This document shows positions 37,801 to 48,526 of a stretch of DNA of 64,000 nt, in pieces. A program made the position numbers and the translations under genes. The DNA is from Sebastes aleutianus. Taxonomy: Eukaryota > Chordata > Actinopteri > Perciformes > Sebastidae. Position 1 is the stretch's first letter. Each line of letters starts with the position of its first letter. The DNA is taken from positions 9,077,544 through 9,141,543 of the forward strand of contig CAKAKS010000039.1 of NCBI GenBank assembly GCA_916700875.1, in the 5' to 3' direction. Under the pieces are notes generated by a model that saw only the letters and a program-made list of their open reading frames with translations, had not been told where the DNA came from and searched no databases.

Positions 37801-40800
37801 ATACCACATTAAGACACCAAGACCTTGAGGAACATCATAGAAAAAGCCACGCAGTGATTGGATGGCGAGCACTTCCATCCATCCTCTGAATGCTCTAGGT
37901 CTCTAGTTTGTGGTTGTAAAGTTTCATGAGGCTGTGATGAGGTCAACACAGGTCATTTTATACAGTGAGGTCAAGTTTAAAAAAATGGTCTCACTACAGT
38001 GAAATGGCTTCTATGGGGACTAACATCCTCACACATGAATACAGTTGGGCTCATTGGAGTCACAAGAGTTTCAGCTTTAAAGTGATATACAACTCATGTA
38101 ATTCAAGACTGTTTAGGGACCTCAGTATGCAGAAATATTCAGATACACTATTTTAGAAAAGGCGAAAATAACACATTTGTACTGCAATCAAAAAGCTGCA
38201 TGGTTTTCCAGATAAAGTGACGCACCTCTTGTTCGTTTAAGACGACCCTGCCGGTGTAGCCGGCGCTCTGGCAGACCACAGCCCCCCCGATCTCATGCCT
38301 GCTGCAGGGCTGGAACCACGGCGGCCTGTTGTCAACGTCTAAAATGGTGACCACGATGGTGGTGGTGGCACTGAATGTAACCCTGCTAATGGCCGGTGTC
38401 AATGGTGTGTCCTTTAAAAAAACAAACAAGAAATGACAATCTGATTATTTCAGTGCAACGTAGCTACAGTCGGCAGATGTCTGAAAATACTCACGTCTTG
38501 TACTTCAGTAAAAGCAACAATACCACATGTAGAAATACTCTCTTACAAGTAAAGTCCTGCATTCAAAATCTTACCTAAGTAAAAGTACAAAAGTATTAGC
38601 ATCAAAATAAACTTAAAGTACCAAAAGTAGAAGTAATTACTATGCAGAATAATATATATAATATAATTATATTATAATTAGTGATGCATTAATGGGTTCA
38701 TCATCTTAATGTTGCAACTTGTAAATATGGAGCTAATTTTAATTTATTTTTGGATATTTTATGAATGTTTGTCTGATAATTCATCAATATTTTTGGGATA
38801 TTTTACAAATATTTTTGTGGATACTTTAATAATGTTTTTTGAATATTTTACTAATATTTTGGGGATTTTTTACTGATATTATTTTGGATATTTTACAGAT
38901 ATTTTAATATATTTTACTGATATTATTTTGGATATTTTACAGATTTTTTAATATATTTATTGATATTATTTTGGATATTTTACAGATTTTTTAATATATC
39001 TTACTGATATTATTTTGGATATTTTACAAATCTATGTCTGGCGCTTTGCTAATATTTTTCTGCTATTTTACTAATATTTTGGGGATATTTTACTAATATT
39101 TTAGGCAAATTTTGCTAATATTTTTTGTATATTTTACTAATATTTTACAAATATTTTTGGGATATTTCATTTCTTCAACATCTTAATTTTGCAGCTGGTA
39201 AAGGTGGAGCTCATTTGAATTGTTTTGATTTCATTGAGTCCGAAAAAGGAAATCAGTGTTCAGAACCAGCATTGAGCAGCACTCACCTGAACGGATAATA
39301 TCAGTTGGACAGTTTTGACTCTCTCGTAGTCGAGAGGCGTCTTGACGAGGAGATCCGGGTTGGTAGGTGACCTCAGTTTAAAGCCGTCCTGCAGAAATCA
39401 AACAGGACAATAAAAACTCTTTAGATCTGCCTCTTGAGCTAGCAGTTTACCCCCTGCTAGGCAAGGCTAAACACGTCCTGGTCCCATCTCTGTACTGGAG
39501 GTTAAACTAATATCTCATCTGACTCTGGGAAAGAAAACAATAAGAGGTTTTATCTAAATGTTGGACCTACTGAGAGATAAAAGAAAAATAAATACGAGGT
39601 CTTACAGATTCAGACGTCAGTGTGTAGTAGAGTGTTGGAGAGTCCAAGTCTGTGGCAGGGAAGCGGCCCAGGCTCATGTTAACAGGAGACATCTGGGACA
39701 AAAATCAGTCAGTGTGATGAAATATTAACATGAAACACAGTTTTACATAGTATAGCAGCCACAACAATGATTTATTCTGAAAAGTCTCTGACACTTGCAT
39801 CATCAATAGACCTAATTAACCCGATCAGGTCTGTAAAGCAAAAAAAATAAATAAACAAGTACAGTGATGAACAATAGTTCCTGTGTATTTAAAGGTATTT
39901 ATCAGACTCTTACCTCATTGACATCGACCTCGTAGAGGTTCAGACCAAACACTGGAGGGTTATCATTTACATTGGTCACAACCACAACAATGAGGAGGCC
40001 CAACTGGAAACAAAGAGACACAAACCTTGTTTAAACTACTTATGTTGTTATTGATTTTATATTATTGTTTACAACTATTATTGCATGCTTAGTACAACTA
40101 ATAGGCCTAATATGTGACTAAGATATTAAGAAAATGAAATATATCAAAGACACAAAGAGTGTGTTCCAATCTGCGTACTTCTGTACTTACACTTACTACT
40201 TTGAGTGCATAAGTGCGTTCTCCCTGATTTATGTTGAGTGTTTCATTGTGGGACAACATCACACTCATTCATCCAGTGAATTATTAATCATCATTTTAAC
40301 AGTTTGAATACACCATAAAGTGAAACATTAAAAGTTAAAATCAGTACGGTGTAAATGCAAGTCAGTTTAACATGTTTAGTGGATGAAGACAGTTTTACCT
40401 TAAGGTTTGTGGCTGTTTCAGTGCAGGTGATCTCGACAGTATGACTATTATCAGCCTGCAAACAAAACAAACTTTATGCTCAACAGTCAGGTATTTTGCA
40501 CAGACTAGTATCTAAACCCAGACACGGGTTTGGATCTGGTTGACACCATTAGTCATGACCCACATACCTCACGGTCCAGCACCCTCTCAGCTATCAGGTT
40601 GTTCCCTCCGAGGCTAAACGGGTTGTCGGGGTTAGCAGGAGGAGGTTTGAAATCGAGGGTCACCCCTGTTTTGACAGTGATCGTCTGCACGACATCACCC
40701 ACCGCGTTGTTTTCTTGAAAATTCACAGCTTGAGGAGCAGAGCATACTGTTGGGAGAGAAGAAGAAAATGGATATCAGTTTCATCTCTGTGTGTCCAGTA

Positions 40801-43277
40801 CAAAGGATCGGAGTGCTAGCTCGAAAACATGAAAAACTTAAAAGTTGTATACATGTAGAGGTCCAGACCCAGCATGTACTAAAATATCATCAAAAATACT
40901 TGTCTAAGTTCAAACGTAGTGTTAGTTTGACCGAGTGGAGGACTAACACTATAACTTAGTAAAAACTGGTCGCACCTTATACAGTAACATTACAACTAAG
41001 TTGTAGAGTATGAGGGGTGGAAGTAGCAAAAATTAATTGATAAAAATGGAGGTGATGAAGATGCATGTGAATTGAAAAATGGAGCCATAAATTATCAAGT
41101 GATTATGATAAAAACAGAGCCATGTTTCATCATTTTACCCATTTTACATTCATCATTCGTCATTCACAACACAAAACTGCCATTTATGGCCTCAAGGGTG
41201 GAAGTAACAAAAAATAATTACTAATAATGGCAGTGATGAAAATGAATGTGAATTAAAAAAGAGTGATACATTTTCAGTTGATTTGATAGACTTGATTGAC
41301 ATTTTATGATACCCCCGCGATAACGTAGTCGGGGGTATATAGCGCTCCGCGTGTCCGTCCGTCCGTCCGCTCACGTGTCACACTTTCATTTCCGGAGCAG
41401 AACTCAGAAACCAAAAAAATTAGATTTTTTCAACTTCAATTTTGTTTCCGGAGTACAACTCGAAAAATATTTCACTCAGGAACTTCACATTTGGTCTGAT
41501 GGTTGACAGTGTGGTCAAGTTGTGCCTTTTGGGGGTTAGATGTCCAGGGTGCCCAAAATTTCGGCCAAAAACTTAAATTTTTTCCCCTTTAATTTAATTT
41601 CATCCATAGAACTCGTTCCATTATTTCCAGAAGGGGGTCAAGCAGTGAGCGGAGGTTTGTGAGCCATGCTCACTTTTGCCTTGTTTGAAACTGTGTTAAT
41701 CTGATAATCAGCTGTCGACAATCATTCACAACACCCAACTGACATTTATCATTTACTGCACGCAATTTTTGTTACTTCCTCCCAAAATGTCAATCAAAAC
41801 CCACGCTCACAGACGACAGAGCAGGCGACTGTCTGCACAAAGACGAGAGTATAGCGGTTCGCTGAGTGGGCGTGGCATTTTTTCTTTTTTTATTTGATAG
41901 GGTGGAAGTAACAAAAATTGCGTGCTGTAAACGATAAATATCAGCTGGGTGTGGTGAATGACGAATGGTCGACACTTGATTATCAGATCAACACTGTTTC
42001 AAATAAAATCAAGTTTATCAAATCAATTGAGAATTTATCGCTCTATTTTTCAATTCACACGCATTTTTCATCACTTCCCTTTTCTTCAGTTAGTTTTTGT
42101 TACTTCCACCCTTGAGGCCACTGTCCCAAAATGATAAATGTCAATTTTGTTTTGTGAGTGATGAATATAAGATCGTGAAAATGATGAAAAATGGCTCTGT
42201 TTTCATCATATCATGACTGTTTTAATCAGATCAGCTTTAAATTAAATCAAATCAATTGATAATTTATCACACCATTTTTCATATCACATCCATTTTTATC
42301 ACCTCATTATTTTTTTGTTACTTCTACCCTTCACAGTAGAGTTGGCACATTCGTGATTTAATGCTGCGTTCACTTGAAATGGGAATTACTGCTGACAAAA
42401 CCTGGTTGTTTGTAACAGAGACTTGTAACTGTTCAGGTGTTATCTTCTCCGAAATGGAAGTTTTCTCTCAAAAAACACAGGACTTTCACACAGGAGACCG
42501 CCGTTTGTGTCTCGTGTGAAACCCAAAGTCAAAGTTGATTTATTTGTCACATAACTTCTGTACTTAAGTTTTGGCACTTTCAATGTTATTTTAAGCCACA
42601 GCCACGATCTTTTCCTAAACCTAACTAAGCATTTTTGTTGCCTAAGCCTAACAAAGTCGAACTTTTCCTTAAACTAACTAGGTAGTCATATTTTGAAAAG
42701 ACTGGAGTGGAAATTGACACGCGGGTCATGTGTTGATGGACATTCGTAGGAAAAAGCACAAACAATACGTTGTTGAAAGTCTTTTCTAAGCGTCATGAAA
42801 AAAAAGGGAAATTCATTTCTATGTACAAATAAAATAGATTAAATTCCGTGACTATTTCACAAACTGCAGTGAGACTGTGTTGGAACGTGATATAATGTGC
42901 AGCTGAAGTTTTGCAACAGGCTGATAAAATTGATAAACATACTTTGAAATCCTAAATTGAACGTCAGCACTTATTGTAAATGTCTCCACCCTTCACTTCT
43001 CTGGCCGACACACGCATACTTTCCACCTCGCTGTTTCAATGTCAAACTTCCGTCTGTTTCAGTCACCTGAGGTCCTTCTGGGTTTACTCCACGTATATTA
43101 TGTCTCTAAATTCACACATTGTGAGTCCAGTTAGAACTGGTCTGTCTGTACCACATGTAACATGTCAGCACGTTGTTATTGTCAGTACTCACTGTTTGCG
43201 GTGGTCATTTGAAGCAGAATCAGAAATAGAAAGCTGAAGAACGTCCTCGCAGTGAAGTGTGGATGAATCCCGTCCAT
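31350..43277 (-). CDS. cdhr5: Cadherin-related family member 5 (mucin-like protocadherin)
   Basis: Coding exons in transcript order: 43277-43193, 40746-40568, 40455-40399, 40003-39914, 39692-39606, 39388-39287, 38411-38226, 36852-36762, 36660-36563, 36374-36171, 35340-35230, 35142-35076, 33625-33299, 32430-32261, 31895-31350. Phases agree throughout and give 799 residues (human about 845). Order of parts: signal peptide (FFSFLFLILLQMTTA, residues 1-27); about four cadherin repeats with calcium-site motifs NVNDNPPVF (about 118-126), ILDVDNRPPWF (about 223-233) and AIDGDSGID (about 275-283); a Thr/Ser-rich mucin segment (about 453-561); one transmembrane helix (about 571-594); and an acidic cytoplasmic tail of about 200 residues ending VLTVDL. 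In mammals CDHR5 pairs with CDHR2 to link the tips of gut and kidney microvilli, anchored through USH1C. The final V-x-L could act as a class II PDZ ligand, which is inference. Confidence 0.92.
32535..32895 (+). mobile_element. TGACATACTATA minisatellite and Tc1-like transposase relic in a cdhr5 intron
   Basis: 32535-32690 repeats the TATGACATACTATA unit. From about 32690, plus-strand translation gives DFDKGQIVMARRLGQS and, after a deletion, RRAIVAQIAEKVNAG... and HTVHRSLLRMGLLSRRPVRV. These are typical of the N-terminal DNA-binding region of Tc1-like transposases. The DDE core is missing. It is a small dead fragment followed by GTTATGGCTGATCGGTGTAT, as at Tc1-type ends. Confidence 0.7.
33299..33625 (-). 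other. cdhr5: cdhr5 mucin-domain exon with 39-bp tandem repeats
   Basis: A single exon encodes the whole Thr/Ser/Pro-rich stalk. Three near-identical 39-bp units (33346-33384, 33385-33423, 33424-33462) give a 13-residue period, STTNPSLTSEGSI. Less regular STT units fill the rest. Dense Ser/Thr predicts heavy O-glycosylation. Copy number is likely variable between individuals and species. Confidence 0.85.
35576..35945 (-). mobile_element. hAT-like MITE (family A), inverted, truncated
   Basis: Begins TAGGGCTGTCAAAACGC (the family's right end read inverted) and runs through TTTAAAGCTAGAGTGAAGAT, CATATGAAACTAG and GTACCTGTGAGGGTTTC, to GAGTATTAAATATTT near 35945. It is in a cdhr5 intron. Confidence 0.75.
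37540..38160 (-). repeat. Dispersed repeat family R, inverted copy
   Basis: Shares AGATAGCAGGTCAGCAGTAG, TGAAAGCTGGAAACCTGAAG, CAAGACCTTGAGGAACATC and TCTAGGTCTCTAGTTTGTGG with 45860-46790 (other orientation). The first part also matches 50500-50640. It lies in a cdhr5 intron. Confidence 0.7.
38740..39175. repeat. Minisatellite of GATATTTTACTAATATTTT-type units
   Basis: About 20 diverged copies of an 18-36 bp unit (GATATTATTTTGGATATTTT). Nearly all A/T. In the cdhr5 intron between exons 39388-39287 and 38411-38226. Confidence 0.85.
41017..42335. mobile_element. Concentric nest of inverted-repeat elements (GGGTGGAAGTAACAAAAA ends)
   Basis: The terminus GGGTGGAAGTAACAAAAA and its complement occur at 41017/42335, 41198/42115 and around 41768/41899. 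This gives nested inverted pairs about a common centre. An unrelated repeat starting CCCCCGCGATAACGTAGTCGG (from about 41312) and running to about 41640 is inserted in the left inner arm. All of it lies in cdhr5 intron 1. Confidence 0.7.
42526..42840. repeat. Dispersed CTAAACCTAACTAA-type repeat
   Basis: A segment from GTCAAAGTTGATTTATTTGTC through CACGATCTTTTCCTAAACC recurs at 50638-50930. Within the repeat, 20-30 bp subunits (TTTTCCTAAACCTAACTAAG) recur. Confidence 0.65.
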
Positions 43278-43345
43278 GTCTCCGTCCGTCTTGTCTGAAC
43301 TGATACTCTGTTCTCGGCTTATCTGCTCGGCTTTATGGCTGCAGT
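43278..43345 (-). promoter_or_regulatory. cdhr5: cdhr5 proximal promoter/5' UTR with GATA and CDX-like motifs
   Basis: Within 70 bases upstream of the ATG, the minus strand carries AGATAAG (43324-43318, a GATA-factor site) and a CCATAAAG (about 43338-43331) that could be a CDX site or weak TATA box. GATA and CDX factors drive enterocyte genes, which fits the gut expression expected for CDHR5. Motif spotting only. Confidence 0.3.
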
Positions 43346-43583
43346 GGACTTTTCCCCGTAATAAAAACATACAACACGTCTGTTTGTGCTGGGAAGTCAT
43401 AAAATCTTTTGTGACAAATTGACTTTTACTTGATTGGTTTGACATGAGGCACATCACGGTAAAGAATCACGCAAAGAATTAATGATTACTTGATTCAGTT
43501 TTCTATCAACTAATATCTACATATAAGCATGATGCTTTTCTCCACTCTCCCTTCATCTACGGTTCATGTGTCATAGTTACTAA

Positions 43584-44151
43584 AAACCTAAGGAATCCAT
43601 TGTTACCAACCATGTCATACTAGCTTGTTGTGAAGGAGGCTAAATAACGTTCCAAAATTACGCTAAATTTTGGCGAGGAATATCATGGCCATTTTCAAAG
43701 GGGTCTCTTGACCTCTGACCTCAAGATATGTGAATGAAAATGGGTTCTTTGGGTACCCACGAGTCTCCCCTTTACAGACATGCCCACTTTATGATAATCA
43801 CATGCAGTTTGGGGCAAGTCATAGTCAAGTCAGCACACTGACACACTGACAGCTGTTGTTGTCTGTTGGGCTGCAGTTTGCCATGTTATGATTTGAGCAT
43901 ATTTTTTATGCTAAATGCAGTACCTGTGAGGGTTTCTGGACAATATTTGTCATTGTTTTGTGTTGTTAATTGATTTCCTATAATAAATATATACATACAT
44001 TTGCATAAAGCAGCATATTTGTCCACTCCCATGTTGATAAGAGTATTAAATACTTGACAAATCTCCCTTTAAGGTACATTTTGAACAGATACAAATTTTG
44101 ATTAATTTGCGATTAACCACGATTAAATATTTTAATCAACTGACAGCCCTA
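43584..44151 (-). mobile_element. hAT-like MITE (family A), inverted, nearly complete
   Basis: Reads in reverse order through ACCAACCATGTCATACTAGC, GAGTCTCCCCTTTACAGAC, GGGCAAGTCATAGTCAAG and TTGATTAATTTGCGATTAA to TGACAGCCCTA at 44151. The far end (43584) is eroded. Confidence 0.8.
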
Positions 44152-44214
44152 ATTCTAACTTCATCCTGTGATGAAAAATCTTCCCAGGTATATAAAATTC
44201 TTCAAATCGGGGAT

Positions 44215-44366
44215 AAAATATTCAGATATCTTGAGGTCAGAGGTCAAGGGACCCCTTTGAAAATGGCCATGACAACCTCCAAATGATAGCTTGCGTTAAT
44301 GAAATTAGTGGCGTTAAAACAAATTTGCATTAACGCATTGTTATCGTGTTAACTTTGACAGCCCTA
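44215..44366 (+). mobile_element. hAT-like MITE (family A), right-end fragment
   Basis: Starts in TTGAGGTCAGAGGTCAAGG, skips to GCGTTAATGAAATTAGTGG and ends AACTTTGACAGCCCTA. It lies 60 bases from the inverted copy, so the two form an imperfect inverted pair. Confidence 0.7.
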
Positions 44367-44380
44367 GGATGTACCAATAC

Positions 44381-44871
44381 TACGACGGAGTATTAGGGCC
44401 ACATTGAGGAAAAAAAAATATCTGAGATTTCGAGAATAAAGTCATAATATTATGAGAATAAAGTCAGAAATTTCCGAGAAAAAAAGTTGTATTATTATGA
44501 GAATAAAATCATAATATTATAAAGTAGTAATTGGTCGTATTATTTTAGAGGGGAAATCAAGCAACGTGCCGCCCTTGTGAAAATGAGGAACGTGGAGCAT
44601 CTTGTGAAGTTATACTTTAGTTTAGGTTTCACAAATAACAAAATACTTAATCTTTTGGCACATCAGCACCACATTATCATACGTATCAGGATCTTAAAAT
44701 GATTGTGCAAGAAACTGCGTTTATTCCGAAGAAAGAAAACCACACGGACCTGATGGGGAAATTGCCTCTTTTGAGGAGGAGGAAATAACTTTTTTTCTCG
44801 TAAAGTTATGACTTTTTTCTCAAAATCTCAGATTTCTTTTTACCTCAATGTGGCCCTTATACTCCGTCGTA
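44381..44871. mobile_element. MITE with TACGACGGAGTATTAGGGCC ends
   Basis: Long terminal inverted repeats: TACGACGGAGTATTAGGGCC... at 44381 and ...GGCCCTTATACTCCGTCGTA ending at 44871. The inner borders CACATTGAGGAAAAAA and TTTTTACCTCAATGTG also pair. About 490 bp, with AGAATAAAGTCATAAT repeats inside and no transposase. Downstream of the secretin-like gene. Confidence 0.85.
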
Positions 44872-45191
44872 CAATATATATATGTCGGTACTGGGGAAAA
44901 AGATGTGAATTTATGGAATAAGGGGGTTACAATTCGGGATCTTACAAAGAACTTGCTTGAGCAAGTCCAGTTAGTCTTGACTCAGCACTTCTAGGTACGA
45001 AGACCTGGATGACTGAAATGTGAAACGCTCCACACAGTTACCAAACACACTAAACACATAAAGTTCTTCATAAAACTTATTTTAATAACAAAGATATCTG
45101 TGTTTCCATATTAAATATGATTACAGATGCATATAAAGAACATCAGTAACATGTTTGTCCTTCTAACATCAGCTTTTTTTTGTTTGGTCTT

Positions 45192-48100
45192 CTACAGGTC
45201 GGTCGGCCAGTTGTTGTAGACGGACGGACACATGTACTGTCTCAGCAGCAGGTTCACCCTCTCCGTGTCTCCTCCCACCGTGCTGTGGACAAAAACACAT
45301 TGACTGTTAAACTCTGCTGGAGGGGAAACTCGAGTTCTCGATATCACAACATTAAAATTGTACTTCCATAATATTTTTCAACATGTTTCTCTTATTACAA
45401 CTTACCAACTGATCTTGTCATACAGTAAGAAGAAACCTTTCTTGTTGTAACAGGAAAAGTTAATATGTGGTTAGAAAACTAATTTGGTGTTATCAGTTTC
45501 TGTTTCAGTTTTGAAGAAACTGACCACAGAACTTCTTTATAACGTCAATTATCAAATAGTGTCGGATTTGGGCGCTTTCTTTAACCCCCTGAGACCCGTT
45601 TTACTGTCTTTCAGAGGCAGTTTCAGAGCCAGAATGAAGATACAGATATATGTAGGAGGCTAAATAACGCTCCAAAGTTGGGCAAAATTTTGGCGAGGAA
45701 AAACTGGCATGGCCATTATCAAAGGGGTCCCTTGACCTCTGACCTCAAGATATGTGAATGAAATGGGTTCTATGGGTACCCACGAGTCTCCCCTTTACAG
45801 ACATGCCCACTTTATGATAATCACATGCAGTTTTGGGCATAAAAAAAACATTTGCATGCAGTATAAATGTGTTATTTTCGCCTATACTAAAGTGGTGTGT
45901 TTGAATATTTCTGCACACTGGGGTCCCTAAACAGTCTTTGAATTACATGAATTGGGTAACACTGTAAAGCTGAGGCTCTTGTGGATCCAATGAGCCCAGT
46001 TGTTTTCATGTGTGATGATGTTAGTCCCCATAGTAGCCATTTCATAATAGTGAGACCATATTTTGAAACTTGACGTCACTGTAGAAAATGACCTGTGGTG
46101 ACCTCTAGGATAATCACAGCCTCATGAAACTTTACAGCCACAAACTAGAGACCTAGAGCATTCAGAGGATGATGTCTTTCCTAGGTAGATTGACAATAAC
46201 GGGGTTTCTGAGCAGTTCCCAGAACAGAAGTGTTTGCCATCTAATCGCAGAAATTTGCAATTCTTGCAGAAATCTCCAAATGTCAGAAGTTTTTGAAACC
46301 AAATCACAGCATGGCTTTTTCTATGGTGTTCCTCAAGGTCTTGGTGTCTTAATGTGGTATTTTGGAGGGATTATTAGTAATTTTTATCAATTCTTGAGTG
46401 GTAAAAAAATGGTTAAATTTAGCACCAAATCTGTGTAACAAATTATATCAACCCCCAAATTGCTGCAACAATTTAATAGACATAATAGAGCATGAGGATG
46501 ACCATCATATACTTCTATCATAATGTTCTTAGCCCTTATACACTCAATTTATTTTAATTGATTAATTATTTATTTATTCATGTTTATTTCTGATTTATGA
46601 CTAGAACAACTTGACACGCAGAGCTGAGCTGCATCTCAAATTAATTTTCAGGTTCCCAGCTTTCAGATGATGTACACCACTCCTATGTGACATCTACTGT
46701 TGACCTGCTATCTCCCCCTAAAAAAAACCTGTACCCTCCTAAAAAAGACAAAAACAGGTCTATTGTGGGTCTCAGAGGGTTAACCCCACCTGCAGGGAGA
46801 ACCAGGCCTTTGTTTCAAACTTATTTTCTCCTGATTTGAAATTACTTTTCATCATATTTTAGTAAGAAGCCTCCCTGTTTTCTGATCGGCTCCTGTTTAA
46901 TTTGCTGTTGATGCAAACTCAACGTCTTCCATGTTTACCTGTTGTCTTGTATAATGTACATTTCCACTGCATTAATATCATCAGTACAACAACAGTAATG
47001 TCAAACCTCTCTGAATGATATCATACACTCTGCTGAAAACACTTTCTCTGTTTTTCATTCACTGATTATTTTCAGTAGTTTCTACTCTGCTGTTTTTTCA
47101 ATCCTCTAACATCAATAAAAGCTGAGCAGCTCATGGTTCGACTGTTGTTATATGTCTTTGAAGTATCACACCTCTTCTTGACGCCCTGCATGCGGCGCAG
47201 GAAGGCGCAGATGGAGCTGTGTTTGGCTTTAGATCGCAGGAACTCTGCGTATCTGTTGGAGAACTCGATGTCTCCCAGCTGCCTCCTGCGGTCCAAACCT
47301 GCAGACAACAGCTGCCTGAAACACAATCACATCAATAATTGCAGTAACAGTTTTTCATGCGCCGTCACAATTTAGATGTTTTTCATGGTTTTGACATCAT
47401 GCTTTTGTGTTTTGTTGCTTTTTATGTATTTTTTACATTAAGACAATATACAGTAGGATATCTACTAGACATGCACTAACCATGTACAGAATATTACATC
47501 ATAGAGTTTAAAATGAAGAGCTGCAACAACATGATTCAGAACACTGAAAGACAAAGTGGAGAAATGTTTTCTCCTAAATTTAAATAAAGTTAATCCTGCA
47601 GTCAATGATTTTTTTGGCCACTCTTTTTTTACAGCTTTTTCTCTGAAAACGAGGCTATGAGAGCAGTGAGAGTGAACCAGAACAGTAAAGTTGTGGGTCG
47701 GACAGATAAACAATGAGCTGAAACTCACTATGAAGCTCCGTAAAAAGCTGAAGGGAGCTGCAGATTCAGGTGGTGATTCTCTGTACGTTCATCCTTACGA
47801 ATCACCTCTTTAACATTGTTATTATAAAAATATTGATTATAGCTGCCTTAAGTGACAATTTAAACCTAGACTCTGTAGCATTTGTACATAAGAGCTCCAC
47901 AGGGAAGTGCAGATTCATTTTCTTCACTAAAAACTTTAAAAGTTTTTTTTTTTTTCTCTTTTGGTGTAAACTCACCTGAGTCTGGCTTCCAGCAGAGCAT
48001 CTGCAGAATTCATCCCCGACAGAGACCACGGTCCGTTCAGGTGTCTGATCTGAGTCAGGAAACTCTCCACTTCATCTTCATCCCTGAGGTCACATGACAG

Positions 48101-48526
48101 GAAGACAACATTTAAAGTAAATACAAATGAAATATCAATGGAGAATGAAAGGAGGATATCTCTGTAGAACATATAAAGCAGAAATCTCACACAAAGGCCC
48201 AATTCCAAACCACCGTCTCCCTACCCACTTCCACTCCGTTTGTGCGTTCGCCATATTAAGTATCATCCCAAACCAAGTCGAAGTGGGTTATATATGGCTG
48301 TTATTGTTTTATACAAATCACTTATGACTGTGGAAGTAGAGTGCGTTATCATATTTAGAGGAATCAGGGAGGGATTTCTTTGGCAGATGTTAACTGGTTT
48401 GATGTTTTTCAGCGGTTTCTGTGAAGATTATAGCTACAGGTGATGGTACCTGACAGGAAGTGATGTGGTGAGGTGGAGGAGGGCCAACAGCAGGAACACC
48501 TGAGTCACACTGATGGACGGCATCAT
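45192..48526 (-). CDS. sct: Secreted peptide-hormone precursor at the secretin locus (secretin-like)
   Basis: Coding exons: 48526-48450, 48083-47976, 47315-47172, 45282-45192; phases 2, 2, 2, then TAG, giving 139 residues. MMPSISVTQVFLLLALLHLT is a clear signal peptide. After RRR (71-73) comes a 27-28 residue segment starting QLGDIEFSNRYAEF (74-101), closed by RR (102-103); KK follows at 108-109. Counting from Leu75 the length is 27, as in secretin, with Asp3, Phe6, Ser7, Tyr10 and Phe13 in superfamily positions. His1 and Gly4 are missing. The C-terminal part contains QYMCPSVYNNW; mammalian prosecretin also has a Cys-Pro-Ser there, as I recall. In tetrapods SCT lies directly upstream of CDHR5 on the same strand, exactly as here. 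The symbol is provisional: gene and coding exons are well supported, the identity rests on position plus weak similarity. Confidence 0.68.
45652..45850 (-). mobile_element. hAT-like MITE (family A), internal fragment, inverted
   Basis: GGAGGCTAAATAACGCTCC through GGGGTCCCTTGACCTCTGACC to GATAATCACATGCAGTTTTGG. Both ends are missing. In the last intron of the secretin-like gene. Confidence 0.75.
45860..46790 (+). repeat. Dispersed repeat family R, longest copy
   Basis: Contains GGGGTCCCTAAACAGTC, GATCCAATGAGCCCAGTTG, CAAACTAGAGACCTAGAGC, GGTGTTCCTCAAGGTCTTGG and CCTGTACCCTCCTAAAAAAG. Inverted relative at 37540-38160, short relative at 14700-15030. No transposase or RT frame seen. In the last intron of the secretin-like gene. 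Confidence 0.7.
47172..47315 (-). other. sct: Exon encoding the putative mature peptide
   Basis: The acceptor TGTTTCAG precedes 47315; the exon ends AAGAG|GTGTGA at 47172. It carries the tribasic site, the secretin-spaced peptide, the RR site and the KK site. The peptide includes one Cys (residue 98). The only other Cys in the predicted proprotein is residue 128 in the last exon, so a disulfide within the precursor is possible. Confidence 0.7.
48195..48440. repeat. Likely MITE or dispersed repeat in the secretin-like gene
   Basis: Starts CAATTCCAAACCACCGTCTCCC and includes AAGTATCATCCCAAACCAAG, a near-inverted match. It ends close to the exon at 48450. No coding content. Confidence 0.35.

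Noticed and set aside
28905..39175. Regularly spaced repeats that might suggest a CRISPR array
   Set aside because: These are diverged AT-rich minisatellites in vertebrate introns and intergenic DNA, without conserved repeats and unique spacers.
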